DNA of 64,000 nt from Enterovibrio coralii (GCF_001559595.1 NZ_LNTY01000049.1:98321-162320), one strand, 5' to 3'. Counted from the first letter of the stretch, positions 29,306-38,272 are shown. Translations and numbers: made by a program. Notes: generated from the sequence alone by a model not told the origin.

Positions 29306-29938
29306 ATGGAATTTTATCAAGCGTTTTTAACGCTGACCTTGGTGCATTTGTTGGGAGCGGCTTCGCCAGGTCCTGATTTTGTGATGGTGTCACAACAATC
29401 GCTCGTGCATGGGCGTCGCGCAGGCCTTCTCGTTAGCCTAGGTATTGCACTCGGTCTTTCCATTCACATCATCTATTCTTCTGTTGGCCTAGCGACGGTG
29501 ATCAGCGAGTCGTCGATGGTGTTGAGTATCATGAAATACTTGGCAGCAGCGTATCTGATTTACTTAGGTTGGAAAGGCATTCGCAGTAAAGCGTCTGTGG
29601 GTGATAACGACCAAAATACAACAGTGAAACCGCGCTCAGCGATGAAACTTATCAGTATGGGATTTGTGTGCAATGCGCTGAACCCAAAAGCACCGCTCTA
29701 TTTCCTGTCAGTTTTCACTTTGGTGTTGTCGCCGGAAATGCCAGTCAGTGAACTTGCATTGCTTGGCGCGTGGATGATGTTTATTCAGATGGTGTGGTTT
29801 GGCTCTGTGGCCATGATTTTATCCAAGCCTTCGGTTCAGGCGAAGTTCAAGAAAATTGGCCATTGGGTAGATAGAGTTTTAGGTTCAGTGATGTTGGCCT
29901 TTGGGATCAAGTTGTTGTTCACCAGTACGACCAAATGA
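29306..29938 (+). CDS. LysE/RhtB family amino acid exporter
   Basis: A 210-residue inner-membrane protein with about six helices. The family signature is LVHLLGAASPGPDFVMVSQQSLVHGRRAGLLVSLGIALG near the N-terminus; NPKAPLYFLSVFT is the second conserved block. RhtB-type proteins export homoserine, threonine or similar amino acids. The start at 29306 is set by AGAAGGAG nearby. A terminator follows the stop. Confidence 0.92.
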   Translation: MEFYQAFLTLTLVHLLGAASPGPDFVMVSQQSLVHGRRAGLLVSLGIALGLSIHIIYSSVGLATVISESSMVLSIMKYLAAAYLIYLGWKGIRSKASVGDNDQNTTVKPRSAMKLISMGFVCNALNPKAPLYFLSVFTLVLSPEMPVSELALLGAWMMFIQMVWFGSVAMILSKPSVQAKFKKIGHWVDRVLGSVMLAFGIKLLFTSTTK

Positions 29939-29954
29939 CCCTCAGTGTTAACTG

Positions 29955-29985
29955 AAAAAGCCCCGCTTAAAACGCGGGGCTTTTT
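29955..29985 (+). terminator. Terminator after the LysE-type exporter gene
   Basis: GCCCCGC / GCGGGGC stem flanked by A and T tracts. It may also serve the convergent redoxin operon. Confidence 0.9.
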
Positions 29986-30012
29986 GATCAAACAAGGTAT
30001 TGTCGCAGCGCA

Positions 30013-30552
30013 TTAATAAGGCGCAGTGCCGCGAATTGGGTAGTTGTTATCTGGGTTACGAATCCAGGAAAGGCCATTGACCAGTGTTTCGATATCAGGA
30101 CGCACGAAAGGATTGTTTGAAATATCCACGACTTGCACCGTACCGTGTTCATTCACCACGAACAGACCAGGCTCTGCGAAGTGATGGTCTGTCTCTTGCT
30201 CTGAGCGAGGAATGGAAATCCACAGGCCTAGTGCTTTCATTTGGTCTTCGCTGAGACCGTATACAAACGGGAAAGAGACCTCTAATTTAGTTAGATGCTC
30301 TTCGAGTTGTTCGCTGCTGTCACCTGACGCTGCGATGATATCCACACCAATCTCGGCCAGTTTTTCTTTAAAGCCTTCAAGTTGATTGAGATAACGGGTA
30401 CACATTGGGCAATGCCTCCCACGATAAATGACCACCATCTGCCAAGTGGCACCGTCTCTTGGTTTACCGAGAGTATGCGCTGTGCCATCGAGTGCGTTTA
30501 GGGTAATGGCAGGAAATTCGCTTCCTGCAGCCAGTTTATTGGTGTAAGCCAT
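30013..30552 (-). CDS. Peroxiredoxin-like AhpC/TSA family protein
   Basis: A 179-residue thioredoxin-fold protein. It contains VVIYRGRHCPMCTRYLNQLE with Cys48 and Cys51. The first is in the peroxidatic position, and the CxxC spacing suggests a resolving partner. The conserved strand IIAASGDSSEQLEEH follows. It belongs to the redoxin/AhpC-TSA group expected to reduce peroxides. The start overlaps the stop of the mdaB-like gene by one base, so the two are cotranscribed. The HxlR regulator upstream likely controls both. Confidence 0.87.
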   Translation of the reverse strand: MAYTNKLAAGSEFPAITLNALDGTAHTLGKPRDGATWQMVVIYRGRHCPMCTRYLNQLEGFKEKLAEIGVDIIAASGDSSEQLEEHLTKLEVSFPFVYGLSEDQMKALGLWISIPRSEQETDHHFAEPGLFVVNEHGTVQVVDISNNPFVRPDIETLVNGLSWIRNPDNNYPIRGTAPY

Positions 30553-31139
30553 TACTGTTCTCCTAGCTCTGAAATCAGATGGTGCTTAAAGCGCACCAGA
30601 TCGTTTTCGATATCTGGGTTTTTCATCACGTCGTAGCAAACAAACGTTGGCAACGCCGTCATGTCGAAGAAACGAAAATTCAAGTGCATGGGAAGCCACA
30701 TGTCATCAACGCTTTTGCCTTGCAGCAAATATTGGCTTTTATCGTCAAACGCTTCCTTTGGTGCGTTGAACGTTAAAGAAAGCATGTATTTCTTACCCGT
30801 CAACGTGCCACCTGTGCCGTATTGATCGTCGGTATCACGATGTCGACCGTCGCCACTGCATAGCTGTCCGCCCATACCCGCAGTGTAGACTTCGTCCATG
30901 TACTTTTTCATCTTCCAAGATACACCCATCCAGTTGACCGGTGATTGGAGGATGATGACGTCAGCCCACTGGTGTTTTTCAACTTCTTCTTCGACGTTGT
31001 AATCGCTGTCGACAGCAGATAAGCGCACGTTCGTTCCCATTTCAGACAGGGTTTCTAACGCTAAATCAACCAATTTACCGTTGAGTCTACCTTCTGAGAA
31101 AGGATAAAAATGGTGACCATTTATGATGAGTACGTTCAT
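30552..31139 (-). CDS. mdaB: MdaB-like NAD(P)H quinone reductase (flavodoxin fold)
   Basis: A 195-residue flavoprotein. The FMN/FAD-binding start [20 protein letters not shown] and the block [28 protein letters not shown] match Mda[22 protein letters not shown] and [13 protein letters not shown] further support it. MdaB reduces quinones by two electrons and so limits redox cycling. It is the first gene of an operon with a peroxiredoxin and is divergent from an HxlR regulator, a common arrangement for quinone or electrophile sensing. Confidence 0.9.
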   Translation of the reverse strand: MNVLIINGHHFYPFSEGRLNGKLVDLALETLSEMGTNVRLSAVDSDYNVEEEVEKHQWADVIILQSPVNWMGVSWKMKKYMDEVYTAGMGGQLCSGDGRHRDTDDQYGTGGTLTGKKYMLSLTFNAPKEAFDDKSQYLLQGKSVDDMWLPMHLNFRFFDMTALPTFVCYDVMKNPDIENDLVRFKHHLISELGEQ

Positions 31140-31188
31140 TTATTGGTGATCCCTCTGGTTGATAATTGCGCAATGACTTTGTTACACT

Positions 31189-31207
31189 TGGTTACAACTG
31201 TCAACCA
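31189..31207. promoter_or_regulatory. Candidate HxlR operator between mdaB and hxlR
   Basis: Inverted repeat TGGTT (31189-31193) / AACCA (31203-31207) inside a larger GGTTAC...GTAACC symmetry. It lies in the 97-base divergent promoter region. Assignment to the HxlR protein is by position only. Confidence 0.45.
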
Positions 31208-31236
31208 GTATACTTTTAGTAACCTAGTGCGAAACT

Positions 31237-31596
31237 ATGTCAAATGCAGGACAAACAAAGGAAAGTGGTGCAGCGAAAAGCAGTAAGTCAACGTGCTTGG
31301 AGCCTTGTCCCATCGAGCGAGGAATGCGAATCCTTGGTGGGAAATGGAAAGCATCAATCCTTTGGCATCTAAAGGATGAGCCGGTCAGGTTCAATGACCT
31401 TTGCCGTCAGTTAGGTGGCGCGAGTAAAAAAATGGTCGACCAACGGCTGAAGGAAATGGAAGAGATCGGCTTGGTGCGTAGAAATGTGTTAAGCACACGC
31501 CCCATTGCCGTGAGCTATGAAATTACAGAGTTTGGTCGCTCAGCACTTTGTGTATTGGAAGAATTAAAAGAATGGACAGAGAAGTACGGCGTTTAA
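31237..31596 (+). CDS. HxlR family transcriptional regulator
   Basis: A 119-residue winged-helix protein with the HxlR signature CPIERGMRILGGKWKASILWHL, then RFNDLCRQLGGASKKMVDQRLKEMEEIGLV. The cysteine before PIERG matches the redox- or quinone-reactive Cys of YodB/QorR-type regulators. It is divergent from the mdaB-redoxin operon and precedes the kefF-like gene by 35 bases on the same strand. It may therefore control quinone and electrophile defence on both sides. Confidence 0.9.
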   Translation: MSNAGQTKESGAAKSSKSTCLEPCPIERGMRILGGKWKASILWHLKDEPVRFNDLCRQLGGASKKMVDQRLKEMEEIGLVRRNVLSTRPIAVSYEITEFGRSALCVLEELKEWTEKYGV

Positions 31597-31631
31597 ATTC
31601 GCTAAGGTCTGCCAACATTTAAAGGATCACC

Positions 31632-32261
31632 ATGGCAAACGATAACAAAAAGGTTCTGGTGCTATTTGCACACCCTTCACAGCGGCGATCAGAAGTGAAT
31701 GCGCCGCTTTTTAACGTTGCAAATCAGGTCGATGGCGTCACGGTTGTCGATCTTTATGCAGAATATCCCACTTACCACATTGATATCGACCGAGAGCAGA
31801 AACGCTTGGTTGAGCACGATGTCATCATCTTCCAATTCCCGCTTTACTGGTATTCCACGCCATCCATTTTGAAAGAATGGCAAGACTTGGTGTTGGAATA
31901 CGGCTTTGCATACGGCTCTAAAGGCAAAGCATTGCACGGTAAGAAATTCATCTGTGCGATCACAGCAGGTGGTAAAGAAGAAGCTTACAAGGCTGATGGT
32001 TTTAACCACTTCAAAATTCGAGAGCTGCTTTATCCGCTGGAGCAAATGGCGAACCTAACGGGCATGGATTACCTGGCGCCGTTTGCATTGTTTGGCTCAC
32101 GGACTGCGGTCGAAGACGGCAAAGTAGCCCGTCATACCGAGTGTTATAAAAAGTTGCTGGAAGCGTTTGTGGCCGACGGTGTGGACACCGATAAACTGGC
32201 AAAGCGAGAAAAAGTAACTGCCACCAACGTGCATTCAGTATTTAAGGAAGGTGTGGCATGA
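31632..32261 (+). CDS. kefF: KefF-like NAD(P)H oxidoreductase, ancillary subunit of K+/H+ antiporter
   Basis: A 209-residue flavodoxin-like quinone reductase. It shows KVLVLFAHPSQRRSEVNAPLF, HDVIIFQFPLYWYSTPSILKEWQDLVLEYGFAYG and GKKFICAITAGGKEEAY, all typical of KefF/KefG. These proteins bind and activate the KefC/KefB antiporter and reduce quinones. The ATG follows AAAGGA, and the stop overlaps the kefC start by four bases. Confidence 0.9.
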   Translation: MANDNKKVLVLFAHPSQRRSEVNAPLFNVANQVDGVTVVDLYAEYPTYHIDIDREQKRLVEHDVIIFQFPLYWYSTPSILKEWQDLVLEYGFAYGSKGKALHGKKFICAITAGGKEEAYKADGFNHFKIRELLYPLEQMANLTGMDYLAPFALFGSRTAVEDGKVARHTECYKKLLEAFVADGVDTDKLAKREKVTATNVHSVFKEGVA

Positions 32262-34219
32262 CAGGGTTATTTCTTCAGGCATTCATCTATCTGATTGCTG
32301 CTGTTATTGCTGTGCCGATTGCCAAGCGTCTGGGACTGGGCTCCGTGCTTGGTTACCTGATTGCAGGTGTTGTGATTGGTCCTGTTGTTGGGCTGGTCGG
32401 TTCTGAAACCACAACCATTCAACACTTCGCTGAGTTTGGTGTGGTGATGATGCTATTTCTGGTCGGTTTGGAGCTAGAGCCGAAAATGCTTTGGGCGATG
32501 CGCAACAAACTGCTGGGATTAGGTGGTCTGCAACTGGGTATCACGGCGGCTGCGGTCATGGGTATCGCGCTCGTCTTGTCACTCCAATGGAGCATTGCAC
32601 TTGCCATCGGCATGATCTTCGCATTGTCTTCAACTGCGATTGTGTTGCAAACATTCAATGAAAAACGCCTGACCAAAACAGAAGGTGGCCGCAGCGCATT
32701 CTCGGTACTCTTGTTCCAAGACATTGCGGTTATTCCCATGTTGGCCTTCATCCCGTTGCTGGCACTACCTGAATTGGTTGAAAAGGCGCAAGCCGCGGCG
32801 GCCGGTGCTGCTGAACACCATGAACAATTGAGCTTGGTAGCGGGTTTGCCGGGCTGGGCGTTAGGGCTTGTTATTACGGCAACCATCGCTGGTGTGGTCG
32901 TCGGGGGACACTATCTTAGCCGTCCGCTTTTCCGCTTTGTTGCAAGCTCAGGTCTTCGTGAGATATTTACTGCCACGGCGTTGATGCTGGTGATTGGTAT
33001 TGCCGCGCTCATGAGCCTTGTTGGGCTTTCCCCTGCGCTGGGTACCTTCCTTGCGGGTGTGGTGTTGGCTAACAGTGAGTTCCGTCATGAGCTGGAATCT
33101 AACATCGAGCCGTTCAAAGGCTTGTTGCTTGGCTTGTTCTTTATCACCGTGGGTGCAGGGATTAACTTCGGCATTCTGTTCAACGACTTTTTCGTCATCA
33201 TTGGCCTGACGCTAGGTTTGATGGTGCTGAAAGCCTTGGTGTTGTTGCTGCTTTCGTTCATCTTTCGCATCAAAGGCTCGGCGCGCTGGTTATTTGCGTT
33301 GAGTCTGGCTCAAGCCGGTGAGTTTGGTTTTGTGCTGCTTAGCTTCTCAACGCAAAACCACGTGATCCCAACAGAGTTGGCGCAGCTTTTGTCTCTGGTC
33401 GTGGCACTTTCGATGTTCCTCACGCCGGGTCTCTTTATCCTATACGATAAAGTGATTTTGCCGCGTTACGAGAAGGCATCGAATGATCGTGAGCCGGATG
33501 AAATTGATGAACAAGGCACGGTGATCATCGCCGGTGTTGGTCGCTTTGGTCAGGTCGTAAACCGTCTTCTTACGGCGAATGGTGTGAAAACCGTGGTATT
33601 GGACCATGAGGCAACGCAAGTTGAAAACCTCCGTCAGATTAACATTAAGAGTTACTTCGGTGACGCCACACGCCCTGACTTGCTGCATACCGCAGGCATT
33701 GAAGAAGCCGCTATCTTGGTGGTGTCGATGGACAACCAAGAAGCCTCTACAGAACTGGTGGAGTACGTAAAACACACTTACCCGCATGTGAAGATTCTGG
33801 CGAGAGCATTCGACCGTGGGCATGCCTACATGCTGCGTCATTCCGGTGCGGACTATGTGATTAAAGAAACCTACCGCTCCGCATTGGCGATGGGTGGTGA
33901 AGCGCTGCTTTCACTTGGCGTGCATCCATTTGAGGTTGAACAGAAGAAAGCGACGTTTAACCGTATCGAGAAAGAAAGCTCGGAAACGCTCTACGAAACA
34001 TGGATGGGTGGCGAAGAGTCGCAATCGTATGATGTTCACTATCAGCATCTGTTTATCCAGCTGGAAGAAACCATCAAAGAGGCGATGGATGCTGACCGAA
34101 TGGACAGACATGCGATGACAGAACGTGAGTGGACACCGCCACCGAAAAACTATCTTGATGATTTTGAAGACGATGCAGACAAAAGCAGTGAACAACCGGG
34201 CGAGGAAAAGCCAGCCTGA
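32258..34219 (+). CDS. kefC: Glutathione-regulated K+/H+ antiporter KefC-like
   Basis: A 653-residue CPA2 antiporter. An N-terminal domain with about 12 membrane helices (LGSVLGYLIAGVVIGPVVGL, FGVVMMLFLVGLELEPKMLW) is followed by a cytoplasmic RCK/TrkA-N domain. That domain begins GTVIIAGVGRFGQVVNRLL, an NAD-binding GxGxxG. The family blocks HSGADYVIKETYRSALAMGGEALL follow. Kef systems release K+ when glutathione adducts of electrophiles build up, acidifying and protecting the cell. It is coupled with kefF upstream and a GNAT gene downstream, whose start overlaps its stop. Confidence 0.93.
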   Translation: MTGLFLQAFIYLIAAVIAVPIAKRLGLGSVLGYLIAGVVIGPVVGLVGSETTTIQHFAEFGVVMMLFLVGLELEPKMLWAMRNKLLGLGGLQLGITAAAVMGIALVLSLQWSIALAIGMIFALSSTAIVLQTFNEKRLTKTEGGRSAFSVLLFQDIAVIPMLAFIPLLALPELVEKAQAAAAGAAEHHEQLSLVAGLPGWALGLVITATIAGVVVGGHYLSRPLFRFVASSGLREIFTATALMLVIGIAALMSLVGLSPALGTFLAGVVLANSEFRHELESNIEPFKGLLLGLFFITVGAGINFGILFNDFFVIIGLTLGLMVLKALVLLLLSFIFRIKGSARWLFALSLAQAGEFGFVLLSFSTQNHVIPTELAQLLSLVVALSMFLTPGLFILYDKVILPRYEKASNDREPDEIDEQGTVIIAGVGRFGQVVNRLLTANGVKTVVLDHEATQVENLRQINIKSYFGDATRPDLLHTAGIEEAAILVVSMDNQEASTELVEYVKHTYPHVKILARAFDRGHAYMLRHSGADYVIKETYRSALAMGGEALLSLGVHPFEVEQKKATFNRIEKESSETLYETWMGGEESQSYDVHYQHLFIQLEETIKEAMDADRMDRHAMTEREWTPPPKNYLDDFEDDADKSSEQPGEEKPA

Positions 34220-34704
34220 TGCTGTTAGTCCCGTTCACTGATGAAGATGCCCCTTTGTTGTGTGGCTGGATTCAAAGTCCACAGCAAAATGTGCTCTGGG
34301 GTGGACCAACATTTGAATTTCCGCTTACGGAATTGCAAGTGAGGACTCACCTAGCTAAACCGGAAGTCAGCGCGTTCTTGTTGTTACATGAGCAAAGGGC
34401 AGTGGGATATGTCGAGCTGTATAATGTGTCCCGCCAAGAACGCCGATTGTGTCGCGTGCTGGTCGCGGATGATGACAACCGAGGCAAAGGATGGGGGAAA
34501 CAGCTTGTATCGCTTGCCCTCGGCGTTGCTAAAGAAGATTGCGATGTCACCACCGTGAGTTTGGCAGTGTTCGAGCAAAACGATGCGGCAATCCGGTGCT
34601 ATCAGTCATTAGGCTTTGAACGGGATGACGGCCAAACCAAGTCTCGTGTCGTGGAAGGTGAGACTTGGGTATTGCTTCGAATGATAAAGCATTTATCCAG
34701 ATAG
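34219..34704 (+). CDS. GNAT family N-acetyltransferase
   Basis: A 161-residue acetyltransferase. The acetyl-CoA-binding segment is RVLVADDDNRGKGWGKQLVSLALG (RGKGWG as the Q/RxxGxG/A motif). The second conserved block is VSLAVFEQNDAAIRCYQSLGFERDD. The acceptor substrate is unknown. Its ATG shares a base with the kefC stop (TGATG), so it is the third gene of the kef operon. A terminator follows. Confidence 0.9.
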   Translation: MLLVPFTDEDAPLLCGWIQSPQQNVLWGGPTFEFPLTELQVRTHLAKPEVSAFLLLHEQRAVGYVELYNVSRQERRLCRVLVADDDNRGKGWGKQLVSLALGVAKEDCDVTTVSLAVFEQNDAAIRCYQSLGFERDDGQTKSRVVEGETWVLLRMIKHLSR

Positions 34705-34715
34705 AAAGAGAGACT

Positions 34716-34745
34716 AAAAAGCCAGACATCATGTCTGGCTTTTTT
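34716..34745 (+). terminator. Terminator of the kef operon
   Basis: GCCAGACAT / ATGTCTGGC stem-loop with a T-run. Confidence 0.92.
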
Positions 34746-34910
34746 AATTCAATCAACTTGTTAGTGAGATATTGCTTCACTGATATTGATGGTGAATGTG
34801 AATAGCAAAACAGGGAAAATGTGATCTTGGTTCATATTGTTGCATTAAAAATGTGAACTAAAGCAAGATGGAATTGCCTGTCAGAAATTTCTGACTATTC
34901 TTCGCCGTGC

Positions 34911-35003
34911 CACTCTTATCGGCAAACTGTTTGAAAAAACAGGACGCAAAGCCACCGGTCTAAGGGCTCACTTCATTGTTTGAGCTTATGATAGCGGGGC
35001 CGC
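34911..35003 (+). promoter_or_regulatory. c-di-GMP-I (GEMM-I) riboswitch upstream of gbpA
   Basis: The conserved elements appear in order: GGCAAAC, a CTGTTT-GAAA-AAACAG stem with a GAAA tetraloop, the tetraloop receptor GGACGCAAAGCC, then GGTCTAA. A GCTCA/TGAGC stem, ATGATAGC and GGGGCCG follow. CGGC/GCCG can close the base of P1. This matches the class I c-di-GMP riboswitch, known as Vc1 upstream of gbpA in V. cholerae. A CATTCTC/GAGAATG hairpin at 35004-35021 is probably the expression platform. The boundaries are approximate. Confidence 0.93.
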
Positions 35004-35021
35004 CATTCTCGCCAGAGAATG
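35004..35021 (+). other. Expression-platform hairpin of the c-di-GMP riboswitch
   Basis: 7-bp stem CATTCTC / GAGAATG with loop GCCA, followed by CCCTCTTTG. It lies immediately after the aptamer and 67 bases before the gbpA start codon. The weak U-tract suggests a terminator that may depend on ligand state. Confidence 0.55.
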
Positions 35022-35088
35022 CCCTCTTTGCGACGTTTGTCCGTGCGTGTGTGATTACAAAACAATAAAACACTCAGGAAGAACAAAC

Positions 35089-36654
35089 ATGCTCAAACTA
35101 AGAACAACTTTACTGCCCGTTGCGGCAGCACTTTTCAGTGCGGGCGCGATGTCTCACGGTTATGTCAGTGCTGTTGAAGGCGGCGCAGCACCTGGCCGTG
35201 CTGCATTGTGTAAGTACACCAATGCTAACGGTGAGAAAAACACTAACTGTGGCCAAGTGCAATGGGAACCACAGAGTGTTGAAGGTCCGGAAGGTTTCCC
35301 AGAACTGGGTCCTGAAGACGGCAAAATCGCCAGTGCGGGTTTGATCCAATTTTCTGCGCTGGATGAGCAAACGTCATCGCGTTGGGTAAAAACGCCGATG
35401 GCAGCCGGTCCTCAACACTTTGAATGGACGTTCACCGCGCCGCACGTTACGCGCACCTGGAAATACTACATCACACAACAGAACTGGAATCCAAACCAGC
35501 CACTGACACGCGCAAGCTTCGATCTGAACCCATTCTGTACTGTTGAAGGCAACATGCAGAAGCCGCCAAAGAACATGCTTCACGCGTGTGATGTACCAAC
35601 ACGTGAAGGCTACCAAGTGATTCTGGCGGTCTGGGATGTGGGTGATACCGCAGCGGCGTTCTACAACGTGATTGACGTTCAGTTCGATGGCGATCTACCT
35701 GTGCTACCAACGTGGTCACAAGGCGGTCAAATCAACCCGGGCATGAACCTGAGCGAAGATGATGCAGTCTTTACTCGCGTGTTTGACGCAAACGGCGAAC
35801 GTCCAGAAATGTCAGTACGCCTAAAGATTGACAGCGAAAAAGCGGGTATCGCAAATAACTGGTCTTACAATCTGGCGACCAAAATCAACGCAAGTTACGA
35901 CAACATCAAAGCAGGTCAGCGTGCGAATGATGATGCGTTTACCCCGGTATTCGGCGCGAACCCAATTTTTGTAAAAGCGAACAGCGGCGTTTCCCGTGTT
36001 GAAGTGGGTTATGACATCGACACAACGGTACCTGAGTACAATGTGGCAGTTGATGGTTTGGCGAACGAATACCAAATCGGCGACAAGGGTGTGACGCTGG
36101 ATCTCGCTGTAAGCGCATCGGGTGATGTGAACGTCGAGATGACCGTTTACAACCACGCGCAAGATGCATTGGCTTACGAAAAACTGGCTATCGCAGACGG
36201 TATGACTGAAGCGGTAGAAATGACGTTGACCAACGCGAAAGCGGGTCACCATATGCTGGTAACGCGTGTGAAAGATGTGGAAGGCAATATGGTTGATCAG
36301 CAAATGCTGGACTTCTTCCTTGTTGAAAAAGGCGAGCAGTGTGGCACTGACCCAGATGCAGTTAATCACCCTGCATGGTCTGCAGAAACGACGTACACTG
36401 GCGGCGAGAAAGTGAACTTCAATGGTCTGGTGTACGAAGCGAAATACTGGATTCAGGGTGCAACACCAGAAACCAGCGATGCGTGGAAACTGCTGAGCAA
36501 CATGCCAGTGGCGTGGACATCTGGCAAGGCTTACAACGGCGGCGACCAAGTCATTTTCGAAGGTAACCTGTACGAAGCGAACTGGTGGGTAAACAGCAGC
36601 CCAGCGACATCACCAGAAGCGTGGAGCGACAAAGGTCCATTCGTCTGCCAATAA
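35089..36654 (+). CDS. gbpA: GbpA-type chitin-binding lytic polysaccharide monooxygenase with two CBM5/12 modules
   Basis: A 521-residue secreted colonisation factor. The signal peptide ends at Ser22, so the mature protein starts with His23 (HGYVSAVEGGAAPGRAALCK). That His is half of the copper brace of AA10 LPMOs; the other is in FTAPHVTRTWKYY. The LPMO domain spans about 23-215, followed by GbpA domain 2 and a third beta domain. Two tandem CBM5/12-like modules end the protein (WSAETTYTGGEKVNFNGLVYEAKYW and WTSGKAYNGGDQVIFEGNLYEANWW). The start at 35089 has AGGAAG upstream; an earlier in-frame GTG would put extra residues before the signal peptide. Expression is under the riboswitch at 34911. 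Confidence 0.95.
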   Translation: MLKLRTTLLPVAAALFSAGAMSHGYVSAVEGGAAPGRAALCKYTNANGEKNTNCGQVQWEPQSVEGPEGFPELGPEDGKIASAGLIQFSALDEQTSSRWVKTPMAAGPQHFEWTFTAPHVTRTWKYYITQQNWNPNQPLTRASFDLNPFCTVEGNMQKPPKNMLHACDVPTREGYQVILAVWDVGDTAAAFYNVIDVQFDGDLPVLPTWSQGGQINPGMNLSEDDAVFTRVFDANGERPEMSVRLKIDSEKAGIANNWSYNLATKINASYDNIKAGQRANDDAFTPVFGANPIFVKANSGVSRVEVGYDIDTTVPEYNVAVDGLANEYQIGDKGVTLDLAVSASGDVNVEMTVYNHAQDALAYEKLAIADGMTEAVEMTLTNAKAGHHMLVTRVKDVEGNMVDQQMLDFFLVEKGEQCGTDPDAVNHPAWSAETTYTGGEKVNFNGLVYEAKYWIQGATPETSDAWKLLSNMPVAWTSGKAYNGGDQVIFEGNLYEANWWVNSSPATSPEAWSDKGPFVCQ

Positions 36655-36683
36655 TTTAATGCTGAACAAGAAGCACTAAATCG

Positions 36684-36715
36684 AAAGCCCGAGTCTGCGA
36701 AGATTCGGGCTTTTT
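36684..36715. terminator. Terminator between gbpA and the L,D-transpeptidase gene
   Basis: Long hairpin with AAAGCCCGA pairing TCGGGCTTT and an inner GTCT/AGAT stretch, followed by TTTTT. It serves gbpA and probably also the convergent gene. Confidence 0.9.
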
Positions 36716-36717
36716 GT

Positions 36718-37215
36718 TTACCAGACAATCTCGATAGGTGTGCCGACTGGGATCAGGCTCAGAAACTCATCCATTTCATCATTCGAGATAGCGATGCATC
36801 CGTCAGTCCAATCTGCGCCGCGTGATTCGCTAGGGTGGGGGCCATTTCCGTTCTTTTGGCCGTGGATCATGATTTGTCCGCCGGGGCTGACACCTAAGCG
36901 TGCCGCGCGCGCAATGTCATTGGTGTTCGGGTAGTTGATGCGAATTGAGCGGTAGAAGCGGGACTGTTCATTGACCAGATCGAGGGTGTAATTGCCTTCT
37001 GGTGTGCGTTTATCGCCTTCGCGTAGTTTGTGTCCTTCAGGGTTGGCACCCAGCGCAATACGGTAGTATTTGATGACGCGATTGTTTTCGAGCAAAAACA
37101 TCAATCGCGCAGATTTATCCACCCGGACGCTGAGCGTGCTCTCTTCGCCGACATCATCTGCATTCGCATGAGTGGTAAAGAGCGCAAGCAGCAAAACAAT
37201 CAGTCCCTTTTTCAT
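36718..37215 (-). CDS. L,D-transpeptidase family (YkuD) protein
   Basis: A 165-residue exported protein with a signal peptide (MKKGLIVLLLALFTTHANA). The YkuD catalytic signature is QIMIHGQ followed by ADWTDGCIAISNDEMDEF; His and Cys form the active site. RTPEGNYTL upstream is also typical. Such enzymes form 3-3 peptidoglycan cross-links or attach or release lipoproteins; small single-domain versions are often of unknown physiological role. It is monocistronic. Confidence 0.92.
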   Translation of the reverse strand: MKKGLIVLLLALFTTHANADDVGEESTLSVRVDKSARLMFLLENNRVIKYYRIALGANPEGHKLREGDKRTPEGNYTLDLVNEQSRFYRSIRINYPNTNDIARAARLGVSPGGQIMIHGQKNGNGPHPSESRGADWTDGCIAISNDEMDEFLSLIPVGTPIEIVW

Positions 37216-37265
37216 AACATCCCTGAATGGTTTTAATTGTCAGTATTGTTGATAGTCAGCATTTT

Positions 37266-37838
37266 TCAATCAGACACTGTGCTCATGCAGTAATCCCATG
37301 CCCAATCGCTGGCCTGTTGGCTGTTGAGCCGCTCTTCATACACTTTATCTACCACGACAAAGGGCCTCACCGATTTGTAAGGCGCAAACGCTGTGTAGGC
37401 ATCGACCTTGGCTTCGTTTCTCTGGAACATCTCGCCAGCTCCCAGGGCAACGAGCGATTTCTGCGCGCAAAGCGAAGCCACCTCGATATTGTCCGAGGGA
37501 ATATCTGCCACTTTGGTTGCGCATTCAGAAAACACATTGGTTGCGTAAGCCCAGCTGCTTTCAAGATCTGACCGATAGATATCGTCGACTAAAGCCGCTT
37601 TGATTTCCGCAGAGCTGTCATTGGTGATGGCCGTAAACAGCGATTGTTTGGTGGCACCGCCGCGCTTTTCTTCGGCGATTTGATAAGCCGTATTTGCCAA
37701 ATCATCACAGTAGGAGAGTTTTACTGCCTGCTTTGCTGTGTAAATGAGAAGAGGTTTTGCGGGATCTGTTTGAATCGTACAAGCTGACATCAGTGCTACA
37801 GACAAGGCACCAAAAATGCTACGTGTCGCGTTCATCAT
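37266..37838 (-). CDS. Putative lipoprotein of unknown function
   Basis: A 190-residue exported protein. The N-terminus MMNATRSIFGALSVALMSAC has a lipobox-like LMSAC with Cys20 as the acylated residue. The mature part is mostly helical and has further cysteines (SYCDDLANTAYQ, FSECATKVADIP, SLCAQKSLVA, WDYCMSTVSD) that could pair in the periplasm. I do not recognise a family. The start may be either of the two adjacent Met codons (37838 or 37835). Confidence 0.7.
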   Translation of the reverse strand: MMNATRSIFGALSVALMSACTIQTDPAKPLLIYTAKQAVKLSYCDDLANTAYQIAEEKRGGATKQSLFTAITNDSSAEIKAALVDDIYRSDLESSWAYATNVFSECATKVADIPSDNIEVASLCAQKSLVALGAGEMFQRNEAKVDAYTAFAPYKSVRPFVVVDKVYEERLNSQQASDWAWDYCMSTVSD

Positions 37839-38272
37839 ACGTCCTTATTGATTAGAAAGCGCTTACGAAATGCGGTGGTCACGCAGTATATCCTTGAGAA
37901 CCCTAGGCTAAATGTTCTTCAAATGAGACAGAAAAGCACTTTTTTGGCTGAGGCTGTAGAAAGGTTGTTATTTCATGAAGTACAGATTAAAAATCAACCG
38001 TAATAAGTAAAATGAACAATATTTGAGCTGGATGTGCTGCCATCTATAGTTTCGTTGTATTCACAAATGTCAGGTTATTTAGGAGATTTATTGATTAAAC
38101 TAAGGTGAATTGTTTGGCTTTTTGTTTCTTCACTGTATCAAGTAGATAAATTGGTTGGTAACACAAAAATCTCTAATTGCAGGTCGCTATAAGGCTCTTG
38201 TATAGTCGAAGCGTCGATGATTTTTACATCATGGATCGCAATTTATATATAAAGGTCGTGTAGAGGACACCT
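37839..38272. other. AT-rich divergent intergenic region
   Basis: 434 bases upstream of the DUF969 operon and of the lipoprotein gene. TATATA-like strings near 38245 could form a -10 for the operon. No gene, RNA motif or strong operator was recognised. Confidence 0.4.

Noticed and set aside
35821..36549. Long 242-codon antisense frame opposite gbpA
   Set aside because: A shadow frame caused by codon bias; gbpA has signal peptide, domains and riboswitch on the other strand.
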